A model generated the notes under the pieces. It was not told the DNA's origin and did no database searches. It worked only from the letters and a program-made list of their open reading frames with translations. Shown one piece after another: positions 1 to 6,870 of a DNA stretch of 10,523 nucleotides (within the stretch, counting starts at the first letter, position 1; the number at the start of each line of letters is the position of its first letter). Origin of the DNA: JAWLFI01 sp041685645 (GTDB taxonomy: Bacteria > Bacteroidota > Bacteroidia > Chitinophagales > Saprospiraceae); NCBI GenBank assembly GCA_041685645.1, contig JAWLFI010000093.1:1-10523 (forward strand). The letters are read 5' to 3'. The translations under genes and the position numbers were made by a program.

Positions 1-1
1 G

Positions 2-1450
2 ATTCTTTCAGTCTTCGTTTTACCGATGTATTACAAACTTCGAGTATACACGGCCTATGAGTTTCTGGAAAATCGGTTCAACGCCTCCACCCGAACCCTT
101 ACCTCATCCTTATTTCTAATTCAAAGGGGCCTGGCCGCGGGAATCACGATTTATGCTCCGTCAATTATACTATCCAGTATTTTGGGTTGGAATTTGAATT
201 TCACGAATCTACTCATTGGCGTTTTAGTCATTATTTATACTGTGGCCGGGGGAACCAAAGCTGTGAGTCAAACTCAAAAACAGCAAATGATAGTCATCAT
301 GGTGGGAATGATCGTCGCCTTTTTTAGCATACTTTCTCTCTATCCTCAGGATATCTCATTCGGAGATGCCGTTTGGGCGGCCGGACAAATGGATCATATG
401 GAGGTCATAAATTGGGAGTTTAATTTGTCCAATAGGTACACGATTTGGACTGGTCTACTGGGAGGTACCTTTCTATTTCTCTCCTACTTTGGCACCGATC
501 AGTCTCAAGTACAAAGGTATTTAGGTGGGAGTTCTCTAAAAGAAAGTCGACTGGGGCTTATGTTTAATGGCCTCTTTAAGATCCCCATGCAGTTTTTCAT
601 TCTCTTTGTCGGTGTCATGGTCTTTATTTTCTTTCAATTCGAAAAATCGCCATTACATTTTAATCCGGCCAATCTAAAAATCATCAACGAAACTGTAGAG
701 GCTCAAGATCAGTTTGACGCCATCGATGGTGAATATGCCGAACTCTTTTCAGAAAAACGATCGAGTCTGTTACAGCTGATTGATCTCAGAGATTCAGGAA
801 CACCAGAGGAAATTGAAGCGCAAAGAAATATAGTCATGGACTTTCACGAGCGTGAAATGAGACTTCGCGAAACGGCAGACGAAGTCATTACCTCAGCTCG
901 TGGAGACGCAGAAACCAAGGACAGTGACTACGTCTTTATCACCTTTGTTTTGAATTTCCTACCCATAGGAGTGGTCGGTTTATTATTAGCCGTGATTTTT
1001 TCAGCTGCTATGTCATCCACAGCCTCAGAGCTAAATGCTTTATCTACGACCACGGTCGTAGATTTATATCAGCGATACTTCGTTACAGATGCTTCGGATT
1101 ATCACTACCTCAAAGCGTCGAAATTTTTTACGGTCATCTGGGGCCTTATTGCTTTGCTATTTGCGACTTATGCCTCCTTATTTGAAAATTTAATTGAAGC
1201 GGTCAATATCATAGGATCTGTTTTTTATGGAACAGTCCTCGGCGTGTTTATGGTCGCATTTTTCATCAAGTTCGTAAAAGGGCAGGCAGTATTTATAGCC
1301 GCTGTCACGGCCCAAATGATTATCATTTGGATGTACTTTTCAGAATTTTTGGATATTGCCTATTTGTGGCTGAATGCCATAGGGTGTCTGCTAGTCATAG
1401 TATTCAGCATAATTTTACAAGTCTTCGGACCTCGATCCAAACCTAAATAA
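2..1450 (+). CDS. Sodium/solute symporter (SSS family), 5' end cut off by window edge
   Basis: This is an integral membrane transporter that would couple sodium entry to uptake of an organic solute; the substrate cannot be told from the sequence. The frame is open to the left edge: codons before the first ATG at position 26 read ILSVFVLP and lead straight into the SSS segment YKLRVYTAYEFLENRF. That ATG is therefore internal, and 482 residues of a longer protein are visible. Family marks (visible numbering) are GGTKAV at about 83-88, a TDQSQVQRYL segment at about 165-174, and LPIGVVGLLLAVIFSAAMSS at about 320-339, the Ser/Thr-rich helix that lines the Na2 site in LeuT-fold carriers. Several further hydrophobic helices follow to the end, GPRSKPK. 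Between two helices, at about residues 213-309, lies a roughly 95-residue hydrophilic, charged, probably helical insertion. The gene is convergent with mdh. The family is clear; the specificity is unknown. Confidence 0.9.
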   Translation: MLSVFVLPMYYKLRVYTAYEFLENRFNASTRTLTSSLFLIQRGLAAGITIYAPSIILSSILGWNLNFTNLLIGVLVIIYTVAGGTKAVSQTQKQQMIVIMVGMIVAFFSILSLYPQDISFGDAVWAAGQMDHMEVINWEFNLSNRYTIWTGLLGGTFLFLSYFGTDQSQVQRYLGGSSLKESRLGLMFNGLFKIPMQFFILFVGVMVFIFFQFEKSPLHFNPANLKIINETVEAQDQFDAIDGEYAELFSEKRSSLLQLIDLRDSGTPEEIEAQRNIVMDFHEREMRLRETADEVITSARGDAETKDSDYVFITFVLNFLPIGVVGLLLAVIFSAAMSSTASELNALSTTTVVDLYQRYFVTDASDYHYLKASKFFTVIWGLIALLFATYASLFENLIEAVNIIGSVFYGTVLGVFMVAFFIKFVKGQAVFIAAVTAQMIIIWMYFSEFLDIAYLWLNAIGCLLVIVFSIILQVFGPRSKPK

Positions 1451-1460
1451 TGATTATTTG

Positions 1461-1486
1461 AAAATGGATGGCATTCCCATCATTTT
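1461..1486 (+). terminator. Possible weak terminator hairpin after the symporter gene
   Basis: The arms 1461-1471 (AAAATGGATGG) and 1477-1486 (CCATCATTTT) pair over 10 base pairs, with one bulged G at 1467 and a 5-base loop. It starts 10 bases after the symporter stop. The stem is AT-rich and there is no T-run beyond the TTTT inside the right arm, so it is a weak candidate for an intrinsic terminator. Confidence 0.35.
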
Positions 1487-1518
1487 GAATGTGTAAAACT
1501 TTGCGGTGGAGGTAAACT

Positions 1519-1551
1519 AAAAATGGCCACTGTGCATGCACAGTAGCCATT
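1519..1551 (-). terminator. Rho-independent terminator of mdh
   Basis: A long inverted repeat spans 1522-1551. Outer arms AATGGC/GCCATT (1522-1527 and 1546-1551) flank one C/A mismatch and then the perfect 16-base palindrome ACTGTGCATGCACAGT (1529-1544). Read on the minus strand, the stem runs into TTTTT followed by AGTTT, the expected tail for transcription arriving from mdh, whose stop codon is 28 bases upstream. On the plus strand no T-run follows, so the orientation is assigned to mdh. Confidence 0.8.
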
Positions 1552-1579
1552 GCATTGAAATTTCAGACGAGAAGAGGTC

Positions 1580-2509
1580 TTATTGCATATCATCGTACAC
1601 TTTCATCACAGAACGCACGTGTTCTGCTGAAGCTAATAGTGAAGCCTTTTCCTCAGGATTCAAGTCTAGTTCCAGTATCTCCTCGATCCCATTTTTGGAT
1701 AACTTTACAGGAGCACCTAAATAAATATCATTAAGTCCGTATTCCCCATCCAATCTGACACAGCATGGGAAAATTCTCTTTTCATTTCTAACAATAGTTG
1801 TTACCATTTGTGCAGCGGCGGCTCCGGGAGCATACCAGGCTGAGGTTCCCATGAGCTTCACGAGTTCTCCCCCTCCCATTTTCGTTCGCTCAATAATGTC
1901 ATTCAACTTATCCTCAGCAATGAGTTCGGTAACGGGAATGCCCGCTACAGTGGTGTATCTAGGCAAAGGCACCATAGTATCACCGTGGCCACCCATCAAT
2001 ACCGCCTGTATATCTTTGGGAGAAGTGTCCAACGCCTCTGACAAAAATGCTCTATAACGGCCCGTATCTAAAATACCAGCCATTCCGAACACTCGACTTC
2101 TATCCAAACCGGATGAAGAGTGAGCGGCATAAGTCATAACATCCAGTGGGTTAGAAACGATAATAATGATGGGATTATCAGAATACTTAAGTATGTTTTG
2201 CGTCACATCTTTTACAATGCCGGCATTAGTAGAAATCAAATCATCTCTGCTCATACCGGGCTTTCTCGGTATGCCGGCTGTAATCACGACGACATCAGAG
2301 TCAGCGGTGTCTTTGTAGTCCTCTGTTCCGCTAAGACGTGTGCTATAGTAATCAATGGGAGCTTGTTGAAAGGAATCTAATGCCTTTCCTTTTGCCATAT
2401 CTCCTTTGATGTCTAATAAAACAATCTCTTCGACAACATCTTTGTGTGCCAAAACATTCGCAACGGTAGAGCCTACATTTCCGGCTCCAACCACAGTAAC
2501 TTTTCTCAT
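1580..2509 (-). CDS. mdh: Malate dehydrogenase (NAD-dependent, LDH-like type)
   Basis: This cytoplasmic TCA-cycle enzyme interconverts malate and oxaloacetate with NAD+/NADH. The 309-residue protein has the usual length and all key positions. The N-terminal Rossmann fold starts with the glycine motif GAGNVG (residues 8-13), and Asp33 ends the second strand, which favours NAD over NADP. The mobile loop PRKPGMSR (81-88) carries the substrate-binding Arg82 and Arg88; arginine at the Arg82 position marks malate rather than lactate dehydrogenases. Asn120 sits in SNPLD, Asp148 and Arg151 in GILDTGR, and the catalytic His175 in GGHGD. The closing FPCC...GEYG segment at 247-258 is typical. ATG at 2509 gives the standard MRKVTVVGAG start. 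The gene stands alone: convergent with the symporter, divergent from the protease, and followed by its own terminator. Nothing is damaged or missing. Confidence 0.97.
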   Translation of the reverse strand: MRKVTVVGAGNVGSTVANVLAHKDVVEEIVLLDIKGDMAKGKALDSFQQAPIDYYSTRLSGTEDYKDTADSDVVVITAGIPRKPGMSRDDLISTNAGIVKDVTQNILKYSDNPIIIIVSNPLDVMTYAAHSSSGLDRSRVFGMAGILDTGRYRAFLSEALDTSPKDIQAVLMGGHGDTMVPLPRYTTVAGIPVTELIAEDKLNDIIERTKMGGGELVKLMGTSAWYAPGAAAAQMVTTIVRNEKRIFPCCVRLDGEYGLNDIYLGAPVKLSKNGIEEILELDLNPEEKASLLASAEHVRSVMKVYDDMQ

Positions 2510-2593
2510 AGTTTATTCTAATTTATGTAAGGGAGCATTCCATCACCTATTCATCGGTTTTCAAATGCACCCAAAATGGATTCTCTAATGTTC

Positions 2594-2601
2594 CAAAAGT
2601 A
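2594..2601 (-). promoter_or_regulatory. Candidate Bacteroidota -7 promoter element for mdh
   Basis: The minus strand reads TACTTTTG, an exact match to the Bacteroidota -7 consensus TAnnTTTG. It lies about 85 bases upstream of the mdh start and would give a 5' leader of roughly 80 nucleotides. The -33 partner is poor: the nearest candidate is TTTA at 22-base spacing rather than TTTG at 19-21. Confidence 0.4.
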
Positions 2602-2709
2602 AGGAATTATGAAGAAAATCGTATAAACAGAAACACATTATGATTATAAAACGTTTACAGTATAAGTGTACAGTTAATCCTTAAGTCAGATTGGCTTGAG
2701 GATATTTTT

Positions 2710-2717
2710 TATATTTG
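2710..2717 (+). promoter_or_regulatory. Candidate Bacteroidota -7 promoter element for the metalloprotease
   Basis: TATATTTG matches TAnnTTTG exactly and ends 15 bases before the ATG at 2733. If it is used, transcription would begin only about 8-11 bases ahead of the start codon, leaving a very short A-rich leader. No good TTTG lies 19-21 bases upstream; TTGG at 2691-2694 gives a spacing of 15. Confidence 0.4.
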
Positions 2718-2732
2718 ACAAAAAAACAGAAC

Positions 2733-4223
2733 ATGCGACATTTACAAATATTTGTTATCCTATTGGGTTTTATGTTTTCTAGTAGCCTGGAGACCATGGG
2801 TCAAACCTCGCCAGACCCTTGTGGAACCTCGGACTTTGAAAGCTCGACATTGGAAGAATGGAGAGCTAACAGGAATCAGATTGCTACGATGCGTTCTGAT
2901 GATCTCTTATATGTTAAGATGAAAATTCACATTGTGGGCTCAGACGATGGCAACGGCTATTACTCGCTGCCGGATTTGCTTGCTTCCTTTTGTAAACTGA
3001 ATGAGGATATGGCCGGAGCCGGAATTAAAATGGAGTTGGATCCGGATATCAATTATATCAACAGCAATCGGTATTATGATCACTCATTTCAAATTGGAGC
3101 TCAAATGATGAGTCAATACAATGTGCCAAATATGGTAAATTGTTATATCGTAGATGATCCAGCTGGCAATTGTGGCTATTTTTCGCCCAGTAGAGATGCC
3201 GTAGCCCTTAAAAAATCCTGCCTCGGAAGTAGAAGTGCGACCTGGGCTCATGAGTTAGGTCACTTTTTTTCCTTGCCCCATACCTTCTCAGGATGGGAAG
3301 GAACAGAGTATGAGTATGGAGAGATTGCTCCCACAAGAGTTGGAAATAATAATCGTTTAGTCGAACTGGCAGATAGCAGCAATTGTGAAAACGCAGGTGA
3401 TGGATTTTGCGACACTCAAGCAGATTACCTGAGTTATAGGTGGTCTTGTTCACAAGGAATAAGCCCCGATACATTGATGGATCCGGACTCGACAACTTTT
3501 AGAACTACAGGGACCAATATCATGTCATACTCCAACGATAATTGCCAACTTTTCTTTTCAGAAGAACAGGCTAGTGCTATGCAGTTTGATATCACGGTAG
3601 GGCGATCCAATCACCTCAGTTCAAATGACATTCCGGAGCCCATAAATTTCGAACCTGACTCTTTTAATGCCCTCCAGGGAGTTGATGAGGAAATTCTACA
3701 GTACGACGATGCCACCATAAGATGGGAGTCTATACCCGGCGCTGACTTTTATGTTGTAGAACTCAACAAGGTCTTACCCTTTGCCTCAAAGCCAGATTTT
3801 GAGTTTCTTATTGCTGATACCTTTTTGCACATGGACTTTCTCGAAGATGGTTTTTATTACGATTGGGAGGTCATTCCCTTTCATCCCGGTGACGGTTGCT
3901 CCACTAAATCCGGAAAATATCGATTCTTAGCTTCTCAAACCACTTCGACTGCATTAGAGTCTAATGATCATCATCTTTCGGTAGTTCCCAATCCCGTTCT
4001 ATCATCCGAACAAATGCGAATTAACTATAGGGCTCAGAGTCCTTCAAAAGCTCAACTGGAGCTAATTGACCTGAATGGAAAGGTCGTGAACCAAAGGACA
4101 ATCCAACTGCACCGCGGATTAAACAGAATAAGCTTGCCTGGAACTAATATTCCTTCGGGCATGTATCTTTTGCAAATCAGGGATGAGTATGCTATTGCAA
4201 GAACAAAGGTCAGCGTTCAGTAA
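2733..4223 (+). CDS. Secreted M43 (pappalysin-like) zinc metalloprotease with T9SS sorting domain
   Basis: The 496-residue protein should be exported through Sec and then through the type IX secretion system, and should cleave an unknown protein outside the cell. Residues 1 to about 24 form a signal peptide (hydrophobic FVILLGFMF, then a polar end at TMGQ). The catalytic domain spans roughly 55-295. It holds the zinc motif HELGHFFSLPH (173-183; ligands His173, His177, His183, catalytic Glu174), a GDGFCD segment at 222-227, and the Met-turn NIMSY with Met264. The usual glycine at motif position 8 is serine (Ser180). Residues 318-400 look like a fibronectin III-type beta domain. Residues 417-496 (VVPNP...IPSGMYLL...KVSVQ) match the type A Por sorting domain. 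The start is ATG 2733. An in-frame TTG at 2715 would put six polar residues ahead of the signal peptide and overlaps the promoter element, so I rejected it. The substrate is unknown. Confidence 0.88.
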   Translation: MRHLQIFVILLGFMFSSSLETMGQTSPDPCGTSDFESSTLEEWRANRNQIATMRSDDLLYVKMKIHIVGSDDGNGYYSLPDLLASFCKLNEDMAGAGIKMELDPDINYINSNRYYDHSFQIGAQMMSQYNVPNMVNCYIVDDPAGNCGYFSPSRDAVALKKSCLGSRSATWAHELGHFFSLPHTFSGWEGTEYEYGEIAPTRVGNNNRLVELADSSNCENAGDGFCDTQADYLSYRWSCSQGISPDTLMDPDSTTFRTTGTNIMSYSNDNCQLFFSEEQASAMQFDITVGRSNHLSSNDIPEPINFEPDSFNALQGVDEEILQYDDATIRWESIPGADFYVVELNKVLPFASKPDFEFLIADTFLHMDFLEDGFYYDWEVIPFHPGDGCSTKSGKYRFLASQTTSTALESNDHHLSVVPNPVLSSEQMRINYRAQSPSKAQLELIDLNGKVVNQRTIQLHRGLNRISLPGTNIPSGMYLLQIRDEYAIARTKVSVQ

Positions 4224-4250
4224 CTTTCTTTCCCAAAGGCCATGTCTTTG

Positions 4251-4276
4251 AATCCTCTCAACAAAGCTTGAGGATT
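4251..4276. repeat. Inverted repeat overlapping the sucC promoter -33 region
   Basis: AATCCTC (4251-4257) and GAGGATT (4270-4276) are perfect 7-base inverted arms around a 12-base spacer. An alternative fold pairs AATCC/GGATT and TCAA/TTGA with a 2-base bulge and a 6-base loop. It sits 28 bases after the protease stop and covers the CTTG of the sucC promoter. It could be a weak protease terminator (an AT-rich stretch follows) or an operator. The sequence alone does not decide. Confidence 0.35.
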
Positions 4277-4297
4277 GTATAAATTTTGCTATTTTTG
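4267..4297 (+). promoter_or_regulatory. Bacteroidota-type promoter for sucC
   Basis: CTTG (4267-4270) is followed after exactly 19 bases by TATTTTTG (4290-4297). This fits the TTTG-N19-21-TAnnTTTG promoter consensus, with one mismatch in the -33 box. Transcription would start near 4302-4305, giving a leader of about 21-24 bases before the sucC ATG at 4326. Confidence 0.65.
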
Positions 4298-4325
4298 GAC
4301 ATCAATTAACTGGAAAAAAGATTAT

Positions 4326-5528
4326 ATGAACTTACACGAATATCAAGGTAAGGAATTGCTCAAGAAATACGGTGTAACCATACAGGAAGGTTACGTAGTA
4401 GATACGGTCGAAGATGCTGTGAAAGCATATAAAAAGATAAAAGAGGAGACGGGAAATCCCACGGCCGTTGTAAAAGCTCAAATTCACGCAGGTGGCAGAG
4501 GTAAAGGTGGTGGTGTTAAGTTAGCCAAGAACGAAGCTGAACTTAAAGAACATGCGTCAAATATTTTGGGAATGTATCTCAAAACTCCTCAAACGCCCGG
4601 TGGACTCGATGGCCCCGGGAAGCTAGTTCGAAAAATACTCATCGCAGAAGATGCATACGCTCCAGATTTCGACGCTTGCGAGGAATACTACATTTCTGTT
4701 TTGATGGATCGTGAACGAAAACAAAACGTCATCGTATACTCTCCAGATGGCGGAATGGATATAGAAAAAGTCGCCGAAGAGACCCCGGACCGGGTATTTA
4801 AGGAGTACGTGCATCCAGGACTGGGCCTGCAAGGCTTCCAAGCTCGAAAATTAGCTTTTAATCTTGGCTTATCCGGAAAGGCCTTTAAGGGAATGGTCAA
4901 ATTTATCACCAATCTCTACAAAGCTTTTGAGGGATCAGATGCGTCCCTTTTCGAAATCAATCCCGTCATTAAAAATAGCGAAGACGAAATCATTGCTATT
5001 GACTGTAAAGTGAGTTTGGATGATAGTGCATTGTTTCGACATAAAGATTTAGCGGAAAAAAGAGATTTGGAAGAAGAAGATCCCATAGAAGTTGAGGCTA
5101 AAAAATACGGTTTAAACTACGTAAACCTCGACGGCAATGTGGGTTGTATGGTCAATGGAGCCGGATTAGCTATGGCGACGATGGATATCATCAAGTTATC
5201 GGGTGGAGAGCCTGCCAATTTTTTAGATGTAGGCGGCACAGCCAATGCCGAGCGAGTTGAGCAAGCTTTTCGTATTATTTTGAGAGATGAGAAGGTTAAG
5301 GCCATTTTGATCAATATTTTCGGAGGAATCGTTCGATGCGACCGCGTAGCACAAGGGGTGGTAGATGCCTACAAAAATTTAGGCCAAATTGACGTTCCTA
5401 TCATTGTTCGCCTACAAGGTACTAATGCCGAAGAGGCAAAAGAAATCATTGACCAATCAGGTTTGAAGGTTCAATCAGCCATTCTCTTGCAGGAGGCGGC
5501 CGACGAAGTATCAAAAGTGTTCAACTAG
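4326..5528 (+). CDS. sucC: Succinyl-CoA synthetase beta subunit (ADP-forming)
   Basis: SucC pairs with the alpha subunit SucD to convert succinyl-CoA to succinate with formation of ATP (or GTP) in the TCA cycle, in the cytoplasm. The 400-residue protein begins with the family hallmark MNLHEYQGKELLKKYGV. An ATP-grasp domain fills about 1-235, with Lys50 and the glycine loop HAGGRGKGGGVK (54-65) for nucleotide binding and EINPV (210-214) for metal binding. The C-terminal CoA-ligase domain (about 260-395) includes VNGAGLAM (276-283), FLDVGG (299-304) and NIFGGIVRCD (330-339). It is about 12 residues longer than the E. coli protein, mainly in the 80-100 region. ATG 4326 is chosen because the frame extension back to TTG 4275 adds an unrelated tail and lies inside the promoter. 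The start is preceded by A-rich GGAAAAAAG. The sucD gene is not next to it. Confidence 0.97.
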   Translation: MNLHEYQGKELLKKYGVTIQEGYVVDTVEDAVKAYKKIKEETGNPTAVVKAQIHAGGRGKGGGVKLAKNEAELKEHASNILGMYLKTPQTPGGLDGPGKLVRKILIAEDAYAPDFDACEEYYISVLMDRERKQNVIVYSPDGGMDIEKVAEETPDRVFKEYVHPGLGLQGFQARKLAFNLGLSGKAFKGMVKFITNLYKAFEGSDASLFEINPVIKNSEDEIIAIDCKVSLDDSALFRHKDLAEKRDLEEEDPIEVEAKKYGLNYVNLDGNVGCMVNGAGLAMATMDIIKLSGGEPANFLDVGGTANAERVEQAFRIILRDEKVKAILINIFGGIVRCDRVAQGVVDAYKNLGQIDVPIIVRLQGTNAEEAKEIIDQSGLKVQSAILLQEAADEVSKVFN

Positions 5529-5558
5529 TCATAGTAAAGCAATACATTAATACAAATG

Positions 5559-5594
5559 GCCCGGATTGCTCACCTGCAATTCCGGGCTTTTTTC
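5559..5594 (+). terminator. Strong rho-independent terminator of sucC
   Basis: GCCCGGATTGC (5559-5569) pairs with GCAATTCCGGGC (5576-5587) with a single bulged base and a 6-base loop. Six T residues follow (5588-5593). It begins 30 bases past the sucC stop and ends 16 bases before xseA. Confidence 0.93.
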
Positions 5595-5610
5595 ATAGAA
5601 AATAACTCCC

Positions 5611-6870
5611 ATGTCCTTATTTGAGCCACAAACGCTTTATGAACTTCAGCAGCAAATACGGCGGGTTGTAGCTTTAAACTTTAATGACCCCGTATATCTA
5701 ACGGCAGAAATTGTACGGATAAATCATAGTAGAGGACATTGGTATTTAGAATTAGCCGAAAAGGATACCGAAAGCAAGAGAACCCTGGCGAAAACTTCAG
5801 CTGTGATTTGGAAAAACATTTATTCGCAATGGGAAGATGAACACGGAGATTTGTTACAACAGATCCTCAAAGAAGGTATTCAAATTGCATTCACTGCTGA
5901 GGTTCAATACCATGAAATCTATGGCTTCAAACTGCATCTAAAAACAATAGATTTAGCCTATACTCTGGGAAAAGAGAGCCAGAGGCGCCATGAAATAATA
6001 CAGAAGTTAAAGAAAGAGGGGAAAATGACTTCTAATGCGCAACGCTCTCTCGGACGCAGCCTGCAGCGCATTGCGGTGATCTCCTCTCCTACAGCTGCGG
6101 GATATTCCGATTTTTTGGAAACACTGGCAGATACTCCATATCAATTCCGGTATTCTACTCAATTATTCCCCGCTGCAATGCAGGGGATTCATGTCGAGTC
6201 AGAGGTAGTCAATCAGTTCACCGCCATCCGTCAATCGGCGGAGTCTTTCGATCTCATCGTTGTAATAAGAGGTGGTGGTGGGAGTATGGATCTACGAGAT
6301 TTTGACAATTATGAGATCGCGAGTTGTATCGCCCAATCGAGTATTCCTGTTTGGACAGGTATAGGCCATTCAACCGACCAAACCGTTATCGATATGGTCG
6401 CACACCAATATTTTAAAACGCCAACTGGAGTAGCTGATGCCATAAATCAACACAATTTGGATTTACTCACTGAACTTGTAGAGCGAAAAAGAAGTGTTCA
6501 ACAGTTATCCAACCAGTTTCTGGAGAATGAGAAAATGGACCTTCATCTCATCGAACAGCAATTGTCTTATCAATTCAATTCCCAAATCGATAAAAAGAGA
6601 AACATATTAGTCAGAAAACACGAATCTTTGTCCTTTCAGGCACGAAAAACATTACAAAGAAATGCAGATCGCTTAAAAAATCAACACCAACGCCTGAAAG
6701 ATCTGGCGCCCATGCAAATTTTAGAACGAGGATATGCTGCGGTTGAGCAATCAGGTAAAAGAATCAACCGAGCGGACCGTCTCAAAAAGACCCAATCGTT
6801 TTCACTTACATTTATTGATGGTGAAATACAATTTCCTTCGAAAAATAATAATGATGAGCAAAAAATTTGA
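5611..6870 (+). CDS. xseA: Exodeoxyribonuclease VII large subunit
   Basis: XseA is the catalytic subunit of exonuclease VII, which degrades single-stranded DNA from both ends into short oligonucleotides together with several XseB subunits. The 419-residue protein has the expected order. An N-terminal OB-fold (about 1-115) includes the stretch VYLTAEIVRI. The catalytic domain starts near RIAVISSPTAAGYSDF (153-168) and contains VIRGGGGSMDLRDFDNYEIA (218-237), WTGIGHSTDQTVID (248-261) and KTPTGVADAI (269-278). A long charged coiled-coil region (about 280-365) is where XseB binds, followed by the C-terminal LERGYA motif (371-376). It is somewhat shorter than the roughly 456-residue E. coli protein but intact. 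ATG 5611 is the natural start. It lies 16 bases after the sucC terminator, and I see no TAnnTTTG promoter between, so transcription may rely on read-through or on an unrecognised promoter. It overlaps xseB by 20 bases. Confidence 0.96.
   Translation: MSLFEPQTLYELQQQIRRVVALNFNDPVYLTAEIVRINHSRGHWYLELAEKDTESKRTLAKTSAVIWKNIYSQWEDEHGDLLQQILKEGIQIAFTAEVQYHEIYGFKLHLKTIDLAYTLGKESQRRHEIIQKLKKEGKMTSNAQRSLGRSLQRIAVISSPTAAGYSDFLETLADTPYQFRYSTQLFPAAMQGIHVESEVVNQFTAIRQSAESFDLIVVIRGGGGSMDLRDFDNYEIASCIAQSSIPVWTGIGHSTDQTVIDMVAHQYFKTPTGVADAINQHNLDLLTELVERKRSVQQLSNQFLENEKMDLHLIEQQLSYQFNSQIDKKRNILVRKHESLSFQARKTLQRNADRLKNQHQRLKDLAPMQILERGYAAVEQSGKRINRADRLKKTQSFSLTFIDGEIQFPSKNNNDEQKI

Noticed and set aside
1529..1544. 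Perfect palindrome ACTGTGCATGCACAGT as a possible regulator-binding site or attachment core
   Set aside because: It is the core of the mdh terminator stem, and its position and T-tail explain it fully.
2621..2635. Fifteen-base match ATCGTATAAACAGAA between the mdh upstream region and 7258-7272
   Set aside because: The second copy lies inside conserved PAP2 coding sequence; one short AT-rich match is expected by chance and has no flanking extension.
2652..2676. Near-repeats TTACAGTATAA and GTACAGTTAAT with a short TACA/TGTA inverted pair in the mdh-protease gap
   Set aside because: The arms are only four bases and the repeats imperfect; in AT-rich intergenic DNA this is not distinguishable from chance.
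2715..2732. Upstream TTG start for the metalloprotease adding six residues
   Set aside because: It overlaps the TAnnTTTG promoter element and puts polar residues before an already complete signal peptide; ATG 2733 fits better.
4234..4250. CAAAG...CTTTG hairpin just after the protease stop
   Set aside because: The stem is only five base pairs and no T-run follows, so it is too weak to call a terminator.
4275..4325. Upstream TTG start for sucC adding 17 residues
   Set aside because: The added tail has no counterpart in the family and the codons lie within the promoter; MNLHEYQGKELLKKYGV is the standard SucC start.
6734..6850. Long N-terminal extension of xseB inside xseA
   Set aside because: It reads out of frame through conserved xseA sequence and would add 39 residues foreign to the family.
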